From positions 2,454,501 to 2,518,500 of the forward strand of contig NZ_CP152019.1 in assembly GCF_038622445.1 (NCBI RefSeq): a stretch of DNA of 64,000 nucleotides, given 5' to 3'. A program made the translations under genes and the position numbers. Source of the stretch: Sporosarcina sp. FSL K6-1522 (GTDB taxonomy: Bacteria > Bacillota > Bacilli > Bacillales_A > Planococcaceae). Positions 35,193-44,755 of this stretch are shown one piece after another. How positions within the stretch are numbered: the first letter of the stretch is position 1; every line of letters begins with the position of its first letter. Under the pieces are notes generated by a model. It had not been told where the DNA came from. It searched no databases and saw nothing but the letters and a program-made list of their open reading frames with translations.

Positions 35193-36242
35193 ATCATTAA
35201 AGAGCTTAGTAAATTTCAAACTGTGTATTTGGATTTGTTTTCATTAAAGCGATTTTTATTAAGAGTAAAGGATAGTGATGTCTTTAATGCGGTAATTTCT
35301 TATACTTTGATGAGAGATAGCTGCTTGATTATTTACCAAGTGAATACAGATATTCTTGGTACAGCTGATGGACTAATTTTTCCTATAAAAGAATTTAGAA
35401 ATAAAAATAAGCTATTTGAAAAGGGGAAAAGAGGGATAAATCAAAAAAATTATGAGGAAATCTTAAAACAGCACATTGAAGATTTTGGTTTTGAAACAGA
35501 TAATTTAGGTTTTTATTTAAATGATAGTAGACAAACTGTAGGAAGTACCTTTTATGTAGGAAATGCTCTAAGAAGGTTGAAAAACTTGAAGGAGATTGAA
35601 AAAGATGGGAAACTTCAAGTGTATTATGTAGCTCACGAAGTCGGTGCTCAGTTACAGGAGATTATAGAGGGTTTAGAAATAGCCGTCCCAGAATTAAAAG
35701 GATGTATTACTACTGAATCTAAACATGAATATTTCGATGAGTTTGAAATTGAGTATAAAGATATTAATCATACTAGGCTGTTCAATGGGAATGAGCAAGA
35801 GAATGTATTTAAATATCTACTACTTCTAATTTTACAAGAATGTTTTGCTGTGACGTGGATTAGTGAGAACTATGATTCAAGCATTATTGACCGAGATTTT
35901 ATAGATGATTATTTCCTAAATCGCTTTGTTGCTATTCGCATCGATAGTATTGTGGATTCATTGATAAATCTCAAGGAAAATTTTGCTTCACAATTCGATG
36001 AGTTAGCTAATAACGGAAAAGGAGAATTGGCTACAGCGCTTGATGTTTATATGCTCTCTAGTTTCGATAAGGTAGCTGAACTTAGAAATACTATACATTA
36101 TGATGATGTGAAAAACTTCTATGATTACTTTATAGAGGATGAAGTGATTATTAATTTAACTGAAATTTTGAATCTAAATAGAACAATTTTCAAATGTATC
36201 GAGGAGTTTTTGAGTATTTCAAATATCCCTTCCCAATATTAA
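35193..36242 (+). CDS. Hypothetical protein with HEPN-like C-terminus
   Basis: About 349 residues. The C-terminal 150 residues are helical and contain ELRNTIHYDD, which resembles the R-N-x-x-H signature of HEPN domains (often RNases in defence systems). The N-terminal part is unrecognised. No normal start codon sits at a good distance from the ribosome site GGAG (35181-35184). An ATC 8 nt downstream is proposed, giving MIKELSKFQT. A GTG overlapping the ribosome site is the alternative. It lies between repeat copy B and the nuclease gene. Confidence 0.55.
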   Translation: MIKELSKFQTVYLDLFSLKRFLLRVKDSDVFNAVISYTLMRDSCLIIYQVNTDILGTADGLIFPIKEFRNKNKLFEKGKRGINQKNYEEILKQHIEDFGFETDNLGFYLNDSRQTVGSTFYVGNALRRLKNLKEIEKDGKLQVYYVAHEVGAQLQEIIEGLEIAVPELKGCITTESKHEYFDEFEIEYKDINHTRLFNGNEQENVFKYLLLLILQECFAVTWISENYDSSIIDRDFIDDYFLNRFVAIRIDSIVDSLINLKENFASQFDELANNGKGELATALDVYMLSSFDKVAELRNTIHYDDVKNFYDYFIEDEVIINLTEILNLNRTIFKCIEEFLSISNIPSQY

Positions 36243-36558
36243 GGGTTTATAAATAATCAAAGGTAATCGAACCAAGTTCGTAAATATGTAGTACTCCCTA
36301 GTGGAGAAAATCGTTTAAATTAATCGCATAATGTTACATGAAGGAGAGCAGAGACTTACTCCCTTTTTCTATTGCCCCAAAATGTAAAATCATTCTTTTA
36401 CCTAAATGCATCTGGTTAATACTAGGTGTTTTTTGTTTGTTTTTTTAAGGTAGATAGTTATGTTTCTTACATATTATATCGCTGCTTTTATTACATAATT
36501 TGTAAATTGTGCTATGTTGTGTTAGATTACTAAAAAGGAAGTTTTTAATAATCTATTC
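36243..36558. other. Intergenic region before the repeat-nuclease gene
   Basis: About 316 AT-rich bases. I see no gene, no strong hairpin and no convincing promoter. Confidence 0.4.
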
Positions 36559-36574
36559 AGGAGGAGTGATTTAT

Positions 36575-38086
36575 ATCGCTAAACAAAAATATTCTAATGA
36601 GTATTTAATTGAAACCCTAAAAGAATATGCTAGAAATATTGGTGAAACACCAACATACAACTTGTTTGAAAAAGATAAAACTGTTCCAAGTGCCACAATT
36701 TATAAAAAACGTTTTGGAAGTTGGAATAATGCAATCGAGCTTGCTGGTTTACAATCAAACGCAGTCAGAGTCTTTGAAAAAAAAGACATAGAAAAAGAAG
36801 TCTTAAACTTTTACAGTAAACATGGACATGCTCCAAATTATAAAGAATTAAAATATTCAGTTGTTCATGTAAGAAATTTTTGGGACAATTGGACGGCGAT
36901 GTTAGAAGACTTAGAAATCCCGTTAAACAGGAGATATAGTGCTGTTACAGAGGAAGCTGACTTATTGTTGTTTTTAAAAAAGCTTTATGAAGATTTAGGT
37001 AGTATACCTACGGGAAAAGATATTGAAGTAGCAGGAGTTAATAGGAATCTATATACTAAAAAATTTGGAAGCTACAAATCAGCATTAATCAGAGCAGGAA
37101 TCGTAGATGAAGAATATTTTAAATCAATGGAAGATAGAGTACCAGAATCAATTGAAGCAATTAAAGCGTTTTATAAAGAAAATAATAAAGCACCAACAGT
37201 AGAGGAATATGAATTAATGGCTAAAGGGAAGAACCTTGCTCACAGAAAAGCGTTAGAAATGTTTTTAGGTAAACGTTTTTCTGAAATATGTATGGAACAC
37301 ATAGGAGTAGCAAATCAATATAAAAGGGGGAAAAAAGAATTACTTGAGGATTTAGTACAGTTAAAAAAGAAATTAGGTAGGGTACCTTTAACAAATGAAT
37401 TAGTTACACATGGGTTGGCGGAAATTAAACAGTATTACAGAACTTTTAATATGACATATACTCAATTAATTCGAGATTTAGGATGGGAACCATCATATAA
37501 AAGAATTTATAAATCCTTAGATGAATTGTTAGAAGATTATTCTAAGTTATATAAAGAGCTTGGTAGAATACCTTTTTATGATGACATAAATAATGCGGAG
37601 TGGATGGCTCATTCCAAGACATATAAAAATCATTTTGAAGATTTGCCAACAGTTTGGGAATCGTTAGAAATAGTTGTAGATAATGAAATTATTGAAAAGA
37701 GTTATGGAACAGGAACTACATGTATAGATAATAATGGTCAGATATGCCGTTCTTATCCTGAGATGTTAATCACGAATCTACTAATAGACTTAGAGCTGAA
37801 ATACGAAAAGAATATCCCTTATAACGAACTTATTCCAAGCCTTAAAAGCAAAATTGATGCAGATTGGATTTTAACAGATTCAAGAATATTAATAGAGTAT
37901 TTTGGATTATTTTCAAAGAAACAACTTCAGCAAGAAAATTTCATTGGAAGATATTCAAGAAAAGTCATAGATAAACTGAGGTTATGTGAGGAAAAAGCAA
38001 TTACTCTTATTGATTTATACCCAAATGATTTAGAAGAGATAGAGGAAGTTTTAATGAAAAGGCTTTTAGAACTTGAGGTAATTTAA
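36575..38086 (+). CDS. HNH-associated repeat protein with PD-(D/E)XK-like nuclease domain
   Basis: About 503 residues. Six degenerate repeats of about 55-65 residues cover the first 380: each has a helix, a (L/I)G..P(T/Y) turn and a second helix with a (F/Y)G(S/N)(W/Y)..A core, for example NIGETPTYNLF then RFGSWNNAIELAGL, DLGSIPTGKDI then KFGSYKSALIRAGI. Such repeats are known as homing-endonuclease-associated DNA-binding units. The C-terminal domain has SYPEML, a metal-type D in DADWIL, ILIEYFGLF and a late lysine, the layout of Vsr/DUF559-like nucleases. The start appears to be ATC, 8 nt after GGAG. It is the last gene of the element. Confidence 0.65.
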   Translation: MAKQKYSNEYLIETLKEYARNIGETPTYNLFEKDKTVPSATIYKKRFGSWNNAIELAGLQSNAVRVFEKKDIEKEVLNFYSKHGHAPNYKELKYSVVHVRNFWDNWTAMLEDLEIPLNRRYSAVTEEADLLLFLKKLYEDLGSIPTGKDIEVAGVNRNLYTKKFGSYKSALIRAGIVDEEYFKSMEDRVPESIEAIKAFYKENNKAPTVEEYELMAKGKNLAHRKALEMFLGKRFSEICMEHIGVANQYKRGKKELLEDLVQLKKKLGRVPLTNELVTHGLAEIKQYYRTFNMTYTQLIRDLGWEPSYKRIYKSLDELLEDYSKLYKELGRIPFYDDINNAEWMAHSKTYKNHFEDLPTVWESLEIVVDNEIIEKSYGTGTTCIDNNGQICRSYPEMLITNLLIDLELKYEKNIPYNELIPSLKSKIDADWILTDSRILIEYFGLFSKKQLQQENFIGRYSRKVIDKLRLCEEKAITLIDLYPNDLEEIEEVLMKRLLELEVI

Positions 38087-38262
38087 TGAATCAAGGTGAT
38101 AGCCAACAATTATCCTGATTCAGGATTTTATTGATTGGATAGTCAAAACACTGTCAATTATGTGTGGAATGTTGCACCATACGGGTTGAAATTGCTAATG
38201 AAATGAGCTGAACTTTGCTTTGCAATAGGCTTGTATAATGTTATCATTGGTTCAAAGATAGT

Positions 38263-38298
38263 TTCGGTCTAAGAACGTAATTTGACCGAATCCCTAGT
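38263..38298. promoter_or_regulatory. Candidate integrase arm-type sites, right end
   Basis: TGACCGAATCCCTAGT (38283-38298) is the exact inverted copy of 23665-23680 at the left end. A partial TTCGGTC lies at 38263-38269. Confidence 0.6.
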
Positions 38299-38362
38299 GT
38301 GAGTTGAATACGTTTTGAACGCTTGGTATGACTAGCTTGGTGGCGAAAGCCATAGTGGTAAG

Positions 38363-38406
38363 CTAAGCCGTCGGTCGGGGGTTCGAATCCCTCCTGGGAC
38401 GTAAAT
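38363..38406. repeat. attR: distal copy of the tRNA 3' end
   Basis: Forty-four bases identical to 23580-23623, starting inside the anticodon arm. The tRNA 5' half is absent, so this copy is not a working gene. Confidence 0.92.
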
Positions 38407-38821
38407 TTTACAACATTATACTTAGAGAAATAAGCACTTTCGCTTATGATTCAGTTTTACAGTACTCGCTCAGTCGAGTTTCTGTACTAAAGAATTATAG
38501 GTGGAGGTGCTTTTTTCTTTGTCCAAAAAGAAGGAGATATTTGATATTCAAATTGAGTAACCGTTATTTCAGGTTAGAAAGCATAAAGGGAAATGGATTA
38601 ATTTACTAGTCCAAGAGTAAGCTATTTGGCGCTTCCTTTTGTACAAATTGCACTATAAACCAAAATCAAAAGACTGAATTTTCGTCCATATTGGTAATAG
38701 ATTTTATCCCTCCATTGGGAATATACTTTTAATGTGAACCTCTATAAGGGAAAACTACATATTCATTGAGTTTATCCAACTAAACAGAAAAAAGAAATTT
38801 TACTATTTGGGAGAGATAATA
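38407..38821. other. Junction region after the element
   Basis: About 415 AT-rich bases with no gene. It includes CAGTACTCG...CGAGTTTCTGTACT (near 38460-38488), a probable hairpin that may be the original tRNA terminator now separated from its gene. I see no clear promoter for the following operon. Confidence 0.4.
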
Positions 38822-39988
38822 ATGACAAATAATTATGATTTAATCATCGTCGGAGGAGGGATTATGGCATCTAGTTTAGCGTACAATTTATACAAAGACG
38901 GCTATACTGGAAAAGTTGCCCTATTCGAAAAAGATAGCAAGTATGAATATTCTTCTACACCGAGAAGTGAAGGTGGAATTCGACAAACATTTAGTACAGA
39001 AGTGAATATCCGCATGAGTCAATATAGCTACCAAGTATATAAGCAATTTGAAGAAGAGATGGCGGTTGATGGTGAAAATGCACAAATTGACTTCCATGAA
39101 AACGGTTACCTTTATTTACTTGATAAAAAGTCAATGCCCATTTTTGAAAGCATTTTAAAAACACAAGAAACATTAGGTGTTAAAACGAAATTTATGAATC
39201 AAATGGAAACGCAATCATTTTTTCCAGAGTTAAACGTTGAAGATTTAGTAGGATCAGTATTCGATCCGGAGGCTGGAAATGCGGATCCTTATTCTGTATT
39301 ACAAGTATATATCAGAAAAATAAAAGGACTCGGTGCTTCATTTCATTATGAAGAGGTCGATGAAATTTTAACAGAACGCGGTAAAGTAACTGGCATTCAA
39401 ACGACTAACGGTGAGAAGTATTTTGCACCGGTTGTTGTGAATGCGGCAGGTCCTTGGTCCGGTGATCTAAGTGCGAAATTAGGAATTGAAATTCCGGTAA
39501 AACCATTAAGGCGTCAATTATTTTCAATTGATACCCAATTGAAATTCCAAAATGATATTCCCTTCACATTCGATCCGACGGGCCTTCATTTTAGAGGTGA
39601 ACGATCAAAAGTAGTCGTTGGCTGGGCGAATGATGTTCCTTATGGCTACGATTTTAAGCTTGATAAACGTTTTTTCGAAGAAGAAATTTGGCCTGTTTTA
39701 GCCGGACGTTCGTCTCATTTTGAACAACTTAAATTAGAAAATGGTTGGACGGGTTTATATGATTATAACTATGTTGACCATAATGCGATCATAGGTGGGC
39801 ATCCAGAAATGGGTGGATACTACATTGTAACAGGATTTAGTGGTCACGGATTCCAACATGCACCAGCTGCTGGAAAAGCATTATCTGAATTAATTCGTTT
39901 AGGTAAATTTGAAACAATGGATATATCTTCACTTTCAGTAGAGCGTTTTAAAACAAATAAATTAGTACTTGAAACAGCAGTCTATTAA
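38822..39988 (+). CDS. FAD-dependent amine/amino acid oxidoreductase (DAO family)
   Basis: A 388-residue protein of the D-amino acid/sarcosine oxidase family. The N-terminal dinucleotide site is LIIVGGGIMASSLAYNL (third glycine replaced by alanine), then LFEKD binding ribose. SEGGIRQTFS follows as in sarcosine oxidases. The C-terminal GFSGHGFQHAPAAGKALSEL closes the FAD site. It would oxidise a secondary or primary amine to an imine; substrate unknown. Its context (GABA-type aminotransferase, lactamase subunits) suggests an N-substituted amino acid. ATG follows GGGAGAG. First gene of the cluster. Confidence 0.8.
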   Translation: MTNNYDLIIVGGGIMASSLAYNLYKDGYTGKVALFEKDSKYEYSSTPRSEGGIRQTFSTEVNIRMSQYSYQVYKQFEEEMAVDGENAQIDFHENGYLYLLDKKSMPIFESILKTQETLGVKTKFMNQMETQSFFPELNVEDLVGSVFDPEAGNADPYSVLQVYIRKIKGLGASFHYEEVDEILTERGKVTGIQTTNGEKYFAPVVVNAAGPWSGDLSAKLGIEIPVKPLRRQLFSIDTQLKFQNDIPFTFDPTGLHFRGERSKVVVGWANDVPYGYDFKLDKRFFEEEIWPVLAGRSSHFEQLKLENGWTGLYDYNYVDHNAIIGGHPEMGGYYIVTGFSGHGFQHAPAAGKALSELIRLGKFETMDISSLSVERFKTNKLVLETAVY

Positions 39989-40007
39989 ATATAAAAGGGT
40001 GACTAAA

Positions 40008-41645
40008 ATGAATTTAACAGGCGGACAGTTAGTAGTCGATGTACTAGAAAAAGAAGGCGTAACTAAGGTTTTTGGTGTACCAGGTGAAAGTTATTTAAAC
40101 GTTCTTGATGCAATTTATGAACACCAAAGTATTGAATATATTTCTGCACGACAAGAAGGTGGGGCTTCTTTCATGGCAGAAGGATATGCAAAAGCTTCAG
40201 GACAGGTTGGCGTATGTATGGCAACAAGAGGACCGGGTGCAACGAATCTATCGATTGGTATTCATACAGCACATCAAGATTCAACACCACTTGTCGCTTT
40301 AATTGGGCAAGTTGAACGTGAATTTAGAGATCGTGAAGCATTCCAAGAAGTCGATTTTGTAGGGTTTTTCAGTCATTTATGTAAGTGGACAGTAGAAATC
40401 AACCATGCGGATCGAGTTCCGGAGTTATTGCATCGTGCTTTCCATATTGCTCGTTCTGGACGTCCAGGACCAGTGCTTGTCTCATTGCCTGAAGATATGC
40501 TGGATGATATTGTTACAAAAGTAACACATCGACCATTTAAAGCGAGTACGATATTTCCAAACTTAGAGACAGTTCATGAAGTTACCAAGTTAATTGAAGA
40601 AGCGGAACGCCCAATTATCATTGCGGGTGGTGGAGTCATATTATCTGATGCAACCGAACAGCTAGTGAAGTTATCAGAGTTAACTCAAATACCGGTTGCA
40701 ACAGCGTTTAGACGTTTCCATGCTTTTCCAAATTCTCATGATAATTATGTAGGATCGCTAGGAATTGGCGCACGTCCAGATTTATTAAGCTATATTAAAG
40801 AAAGTGACTTAGTTATCGCATTGGGAACTAGATTTTCACAGATGACGACAGCTGATTATACATTGCTTAATGAAGATTCCAAACTCATTCATGTTGATGT
40901 GACTGAAGAAACATTAGGGAAGGTTTATACCCCAACAGTACCGGTAGTGTCAGACGTAAAGAGTTTCCTTGAACAACTCGTGAAAGTCACTGCAGAAAAT
41001 AAAGATGAAAAAAGAAAAATAAATAAAGATGAAATTCGTAAAAATTACGTTGAATTTTCTACACCAACATTGATTGAAAAAGATAATTATGTTGATATGA
41101 ATAGTGTTATTCATCATTTATCGGAGCAATTACCGAAAGATGCGATTATTACGAGTGATGCAGGTAACTTCTTTTCATGGTTATCACGTTATTATCGTTA
41201 TGATGAAGGTGGTAAGTATTATGGACCCACTTCGGGTGCTATGGGATATGGAATGCCAGCCGCAATTGGAGCTAAAATGGCAAACCCCGACAAAGTTGTC
41301 GTATCTTTTTCGGGAGACGGTGGTTATATGATGACCATGCAAGATTTTGAAACAGCTGTTAGATACAATGTTCCAATCATCTCCTTTGTTGTAAATAATA
41401 ATATTTATGGGACCATTCGTACACACCAAGAGCGTAAATTCCCCGAGCGGATGGTTGGTACACAATTATCCAATCCTAACTATAAGGAAATTGCAGCGTC
41501 ATTTGGTGGTTTCGGAGAAAGAGTGACTACTACGGATGAATTTGTGCCGGCATTACAGAGAGCTTTAGCCTCTAATAAGCCTGCTTTAATTGAAATACTA
41601 ACAGATCCGCGTATTTTATCTGCAAACCACGATCAAACGATTTAA
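40008..41645 (+). CDS. Thiamine pyrophosphate-dependent enzyme, acetolactate synthase-like
   Basis: A 545-residue TPP enzyme with three domains. The N-terminal pyrimidine-binding domain has VFGVPGES and the activating glutamate in SARQEGGASFMAEGYA. The central FAD/nucleotide-like domain has PIIIAGGGVI. The C-terminal pyrophosphate domain has the metal motif SGDGGYMMTMQDFETA and NNNIYGTIR. Paralogues include acetolactate synthase, glyoxylate carboligase and oxalyl-CoA decarboxylase; glyoxylate carboligase usually lacks the glutamate, so that name is not supported. It starts 19 bases after the oxidase gene. Confidence 0.78.
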   Translation: MNLTGGQLVVDVLEKEGVTKVFGVPGESYLNVLDAIYEHQSIEYISARQEGGASFMAEGYAKASGQVGVCMATRGPGATNLSIGIHTAHQDSTPLVALIGQVEREFRDREAFQEVDFVGFFSHLCKWTVEINHADRVPELLHRAFHIARSGRPGPVLVSLPEDMLDDIVTKVTHRPFKASTIFPNLETVHEVTKLIEEAERPIIIAGGGVILSDATEQLVKLSELTQIPVATAFRRFHAFPNSHDNYVGSLGIGARPDLLSYIKESDLVIALGTRFSQMTTADYTLLNEDSKLIHVDVTEETLGKVYTPTVPVVSDVKSFLEQLVKVTAENKDEKRKINKDEIRKNYVEFSTPTLIEKDNYVDMNSVIHHLSEQLPKDAIITSDAGNFFSWLSRYYRYDEGGKYYGPTSGAMGYGMPAAIGAKMANPDKVVVSFSGDGGYMMTMQDFETAVRYNVPIISFVVNNNIYGTIRTHQERKFPERMVGTQLSNPNYKEIAASFGGFGERVTTTDEFVPALQRALASNKPALIEILTDPRILSANHDQTI

Positions 41646-41684
41646 CTTCATCCAGCGGGAATTGATTTAGCAAAGGAGAGTACA

Positions 41685-43010
41685 ATGAAATCGATAAATA
41701 TTAAAACACCGATACCTGGTCCAAAGTCGACTGCACTATTAAAAGAAAAAGAAGAAGCCGTAGCAAGAGGAATCTCTACGGCTTATCCTATTGCAATCGA
41801 TAAAGGCGAAGGAGCCGTTCTGACTGATATTGATGGAAACTCATATATTGACTTAGCATCAGGCATTGCTAGTTTAAATGTTGGCCATTCTCCCAAACCT
41901 GTTGTTGATGCCTTAAAAAATCAACTAGATTCATTTATAAATCCTGTTTTTAATGTAACCATGCATAAACCGTATATTGATTTAGCTAAAAAGCTTAACC
42001 AAATCGTGCCTGGCCATTTCCCGAAAAAGTCTGTCTTCTTTAATAGTGGAGCAGAGGCAATTGAAAATGCTGTGAAAATTGCTCGTCGGTATACAGGTCG
42101 AAAAGGAATCATCTCTTTTGATCGTTCGTTTCATGGTCGTACAATGTTAGCGATGACGTTGACGGGAAAAGTTAATTCAATAAAAAAGGGATTTGGTCCA
42201 CTAGCTTCAGATGTCCATCATGCACCTTATCCATACTATTTTAAAGATGAACGTACGGATGAGCAGTTGATTGGAGAACTTAAACGCTTGTTTCAAGTGA
42301 CAATTTCTCCAGAAGAAATAGCTGCAATCGTATTGGAACCTGTTCAAGGTGATGGTGGCATCATCGTTCCTTCAAAGCCATTTATTCAAGAAATTAGAGC
42401 TATTTGTGATGAATTCGGTATCGTCTTTATCGCAGATGAAATACAAACGGGATTCGGTCGCACGGGTAAAATGTTTGCGATGGAGCATTTTGATTGTGCA
42501 GCAGATTTGACAGTAATGTCAAAGTCAATTGCGGCGGGAATCCCATTAAGCGCCATTACAGGTAAAGAAGAAATCATTAATTTTCCAGCAGTAAAAGAAC
42601 TTGGCGGCACACTTAGTGGAAATACGCTAGGATGTGTTGCAGCATTGGAAGTTATTAAAATGATAGAAAATCAGAACTTACTAAGGCGTGCAAATGAAAT
42701 CGGTCAATTTATTAAAGACAAATTATCTTTTGATTCAAAACATATTGGTGAAGTTCGTCAAATTGGCGCGATGATCGGAATTGAAATTGTATTGGATAAG
42801 CAATCGAAAGCATCCCATCGTAGTTTTGTAAATGACGTAGTCCATACATGTTTTGAAAAGGGTGTGTTATTTATGAGAGCAGCGGAGGGGGATGTTATTC
42901 GCCTCTTACCACCGCTTGTTATAACAGATGAACAATTAGACGAAGCAATATCTGTTATCGCTTATACAATAAAAGAACTTGAAGTTGATACAAAACTAAT
43001 TATGGGGTGA
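41685..43010 (+). CDS. gabT: 4-aminobutyrate aminotransferase-like enzyme
   Basis: A 441-residue class III PLP aminotransferase, close to GabT. Motifs: GNSYIDLASGIASLNVGHS (about residues 50-68), NSGAEAIENAVKIAR (about 118), FDRSFHGRT, the PLP aspartate in IADEIQTGFGRTGK and the Schiff-base lysine in MSKSIAAGIPLSAI (about 272). It would move the amino group of GABA or another omega-amino acid to 2-oxoglutarate, giving a semialdehyde for the aldehyde dehydrogenase of the cluster. AAAGGAG precedes the ATG. Confidence 0.83.
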   Translation: MKSINIKTPIPGPKSTALLKEKEEAVARGISTAYPIAIDKGEGAVLTDIDGNSYIDLASGIASLNVGHSPKPVVDALKNQLDSFINPVFNVTMHKPYIDLAKKLNQIVPGHFPKKSVFFNSGAEAIENAVKIARRYTGRKGIISFDRSFHGRTMLAMTLTGKVNSIKKGFGPLASDVHHAPYPYYFKDERTDEQLIGELKRLFQVTISPEEIAAIVLEPVQGDGGIIVPSKPFIQEIRAICDEFGIVFIADEIQTGFGRTGKMFAMEHFDCAADLTVMSKSIAAGIPLSAITGKEEIINFPAVKELGGTLSGNTLGCVAALEVIKMIENQNLLRRANEIGQFIKDKLSFDSKHIGEVRQIGAMIGIEIVLDKQSKASHRSFVNDVVHTCFEKGVLFMRAAEGDVIRLLPPLVITDEQLDEAISVIAYTIKELEVDTKLIMG

Positions 43011-43015
43011 AATGA

Positions 43016-43801
43016 ATGAGGTTGAAAGATAAAGTTTCAGTAATCACTGGTGGTAGTCGTGGAATTGGTGAAGCAATCGCTAAAATGTTCGGTAAAGAAG
43101 GGGCGAAAATTGTGATTGCTGATGTGAACGAAGAAACAGGAAATGCCGCACTGGAAGGTTTGAAGAAAGATGGAATAGACGCGATTTTTGTTAAAACAGA
43201 CGTTTCGAGTGAAGAAAGCGTCATTCATCTAATGAATGAAGCAGTAAATGCATTTGGTAGTGTAGATGTTTTAGTGAATAATGCGGCCGTGTCGATTAGA
43301 AAATCGGCGGAGGATACATCATTAGAAGAATGGCAAAAGGTTCTTGGCGTTAATTTAACCGGGGCATTTTTATGTTCAAAATATGCAGTTCCCGAAATGA
43401 GAAAAAGAGAACGTGGAGCAATTGTTAATGTTGCTTCATGGCACGCCGATAAAACGATTACTCGTTTTGCCGCCTATGCGGCTTCAAAGGGAGGGATGAC
43501 CGCGTTAACTCGTCAGATGTCGCTTGATTGTGGTAAAGATAATATTCGTGTGAATGCGGTATTACCAAGTACAGTGGATACGCCTATGTTGTATGAGACA
43601 ATGCAAAATTTACCGGATCCAGAAGAGGCTTGGAAGCAAACGCTTGATTATCAACCTTTAGGAAGAATCGCAACTGCTGATGATATTGCGCATGCATGTT
43701 TGTTCTTGGCAAGTGACGAAGCCGCTTATGTTAGTGGTCATTCTTTACGTGTAGATGGTGGAACTTATGCAAAAGTAGCAAGACCATTAATGTTTGATTA
43801 A
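43016..43801 (+). CDS. Short-chain dehydrogenase/reductase
   Basis: A 261-residue classical SDR: cofactor motif TGGSRGIGEAIAKMF (about residues 11-25), an acidic residue after strand 2 (IADVNEETG) suggesting NAD preference, NNAAVS, catalytic S in VASWHAD context and YAASKGGMTAL (Y-x3-K). The end SGHSLRVDGGTYAK is typical. GGGGTGA lies just before the ATG and it starts 5 bases after gabT, so they are co-translated. Substrate unknown. Confidence 0.85.
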   Translation: MRLKDKVSVITGGSRGIGEAIAKMFGKEGAKIVIADVNEETGNAALEGLKKDGIDAIFVKTDVSSEESVIHLMNEAVNAFGSVDVLVNNAAVSIRKSAEDTSLEEWQKVLGVNLTGAFLCSKYAVPEMRKRERGAIVNVASWHADKTITRFAAYAASKGGMTALTRQMSLDCGKDNIRVNAVLPSTVDTPMLYETMQNLPDPEEAWKQTLDYQPLGRIATADDIAHACLFLASDEAAYVSGHSLRVDGGTYAKVARPLMFD

Positions 43802-43902
43802 AAAATAGGATATATGTTGAACTTATGGCAATAGGCATCCGCAAGCGCCGAGCGTTGTTAGAAAGATTCTTTAGTTCAATTTATATAGAAAGGAAGTTTA
43901 AG

Positions 43903-44673
43903 ATGAAGTATATTGATTTAAACTGTGATATGGGCGAAAGTTTTGGCGCTTATCAATTAGGGAATGATGAAGAAGTTATTGAACTAATTTCATCTGCTAA
44001 TATTGCCTGCGGTTTTCATGCAGGCGATCCAAATGTAATGGATAGAACAGTTAGAATGGCGAAAGAACAAGGAGTAGGCATTGGTGTTCATATGGGGTTT
44101 CCTGATCTACTAGGATTTGGCCGTCGTGATATTGACATCGCTAAAGATGATCTAGTCAATTATATTATTTATCAAATCGGTGCACTGCAGGCGTTTTGTA
44201 AAAAACATGGGGTAGAAATACAACATATTAAATCGCATGGTAGTATGGGGAATATGTCGTATGTAAACCATACAGTGGCAGACGCTGTCACGGATGCAAT
44301 ATTACACGTAGTACCCGATACAAAATTGTTTGTCATTGCAAATACGGTTGTTCATAAACTAGCTGTCGAAAAAGGGATTGCGGTTGTTCTCGAAGTATTT
44401 GCGGATCGTACGTATACAAATGATGGTACGTTAGTTTCCCGCAAACAAGAAGGTGCAGTCATTAAAGATCCGGAAAAAGCTGCTGATCAAGTTTTACAAA
44501 TGGTTTTGGACGGTAACGTTACGACAATTGATGGGAATGTTATCAAAATGGAAGCTGACAGTGTTTGTGTTCACGGTGATACACAAGGTGCACTTGAAAT
44601 TGTTAGACACGTAAAGTCAAAACTTGAAGAAAATAACGTTACAATTGCCCCAGTAGGCACATGGCTTAAATAA
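43903..44673 (+). CDS. pxpA: 5-oxoprolinase subunit A, LamB/YcsF family
   Basis: A 256-residue LamB/YcsF protein with DLNCDMGESFGAYQLGND at the N-terminus, ANIACGFHAGDPNVM, and IQHIKSHGSMGN. In B. subtilis, PxpA with PxpB and PxpC hydrolyses 5-oxoproline with ATP; the Aspergillus homologue LamB is needed to use 2-pyrrolidinone. PxpB and PxpC lie 8 kb downstream here. The ATG is chosen because AAAGGAAG lies 7 nt upstream; a 26-codon extension lacks a ribosome site. A terminator follows. Confidence 0.85.
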   Translation: MKYIDLNCDMGESFGAYQLGNDEEVIELISSANIACGFHAGDPNVMDRTVRMAKEQGVGIGVHMGFPDLLGFGRRDIDIAKDDLVNYIIYQIGALQAFCKKHGVEIQHIKSHGSMGNMSYVNHTVADAVTDAILHVVPDTKLFVIANTVVHKLAVEKGIAVVLEVFADRTYTNDGTLVSRKQEGAVIKDPEKAADQVLQMVLDGNVTTIDGNVIKMEADSVCVHGDTQGALEIVRHVKSKLEENNVTIAPVGTWLK

Positions 44674-44755
44674 TATTTAAAAAATGGATACAAAATCCCG
44701 TTCCTTCTATTATAGAGTCTTTTAAGTTATCTAATTAAACTAATTTCAATATAAT

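Noticed and set aside
40008-41645. Naming the TPP enzyme glyoxylate carboligase because of the GlcDF-like and urate genes nearby
   Set aside because: It keeps the activating glutamate (RQEGG) that glyoxylate carboligase usually lacks; the function is left open.
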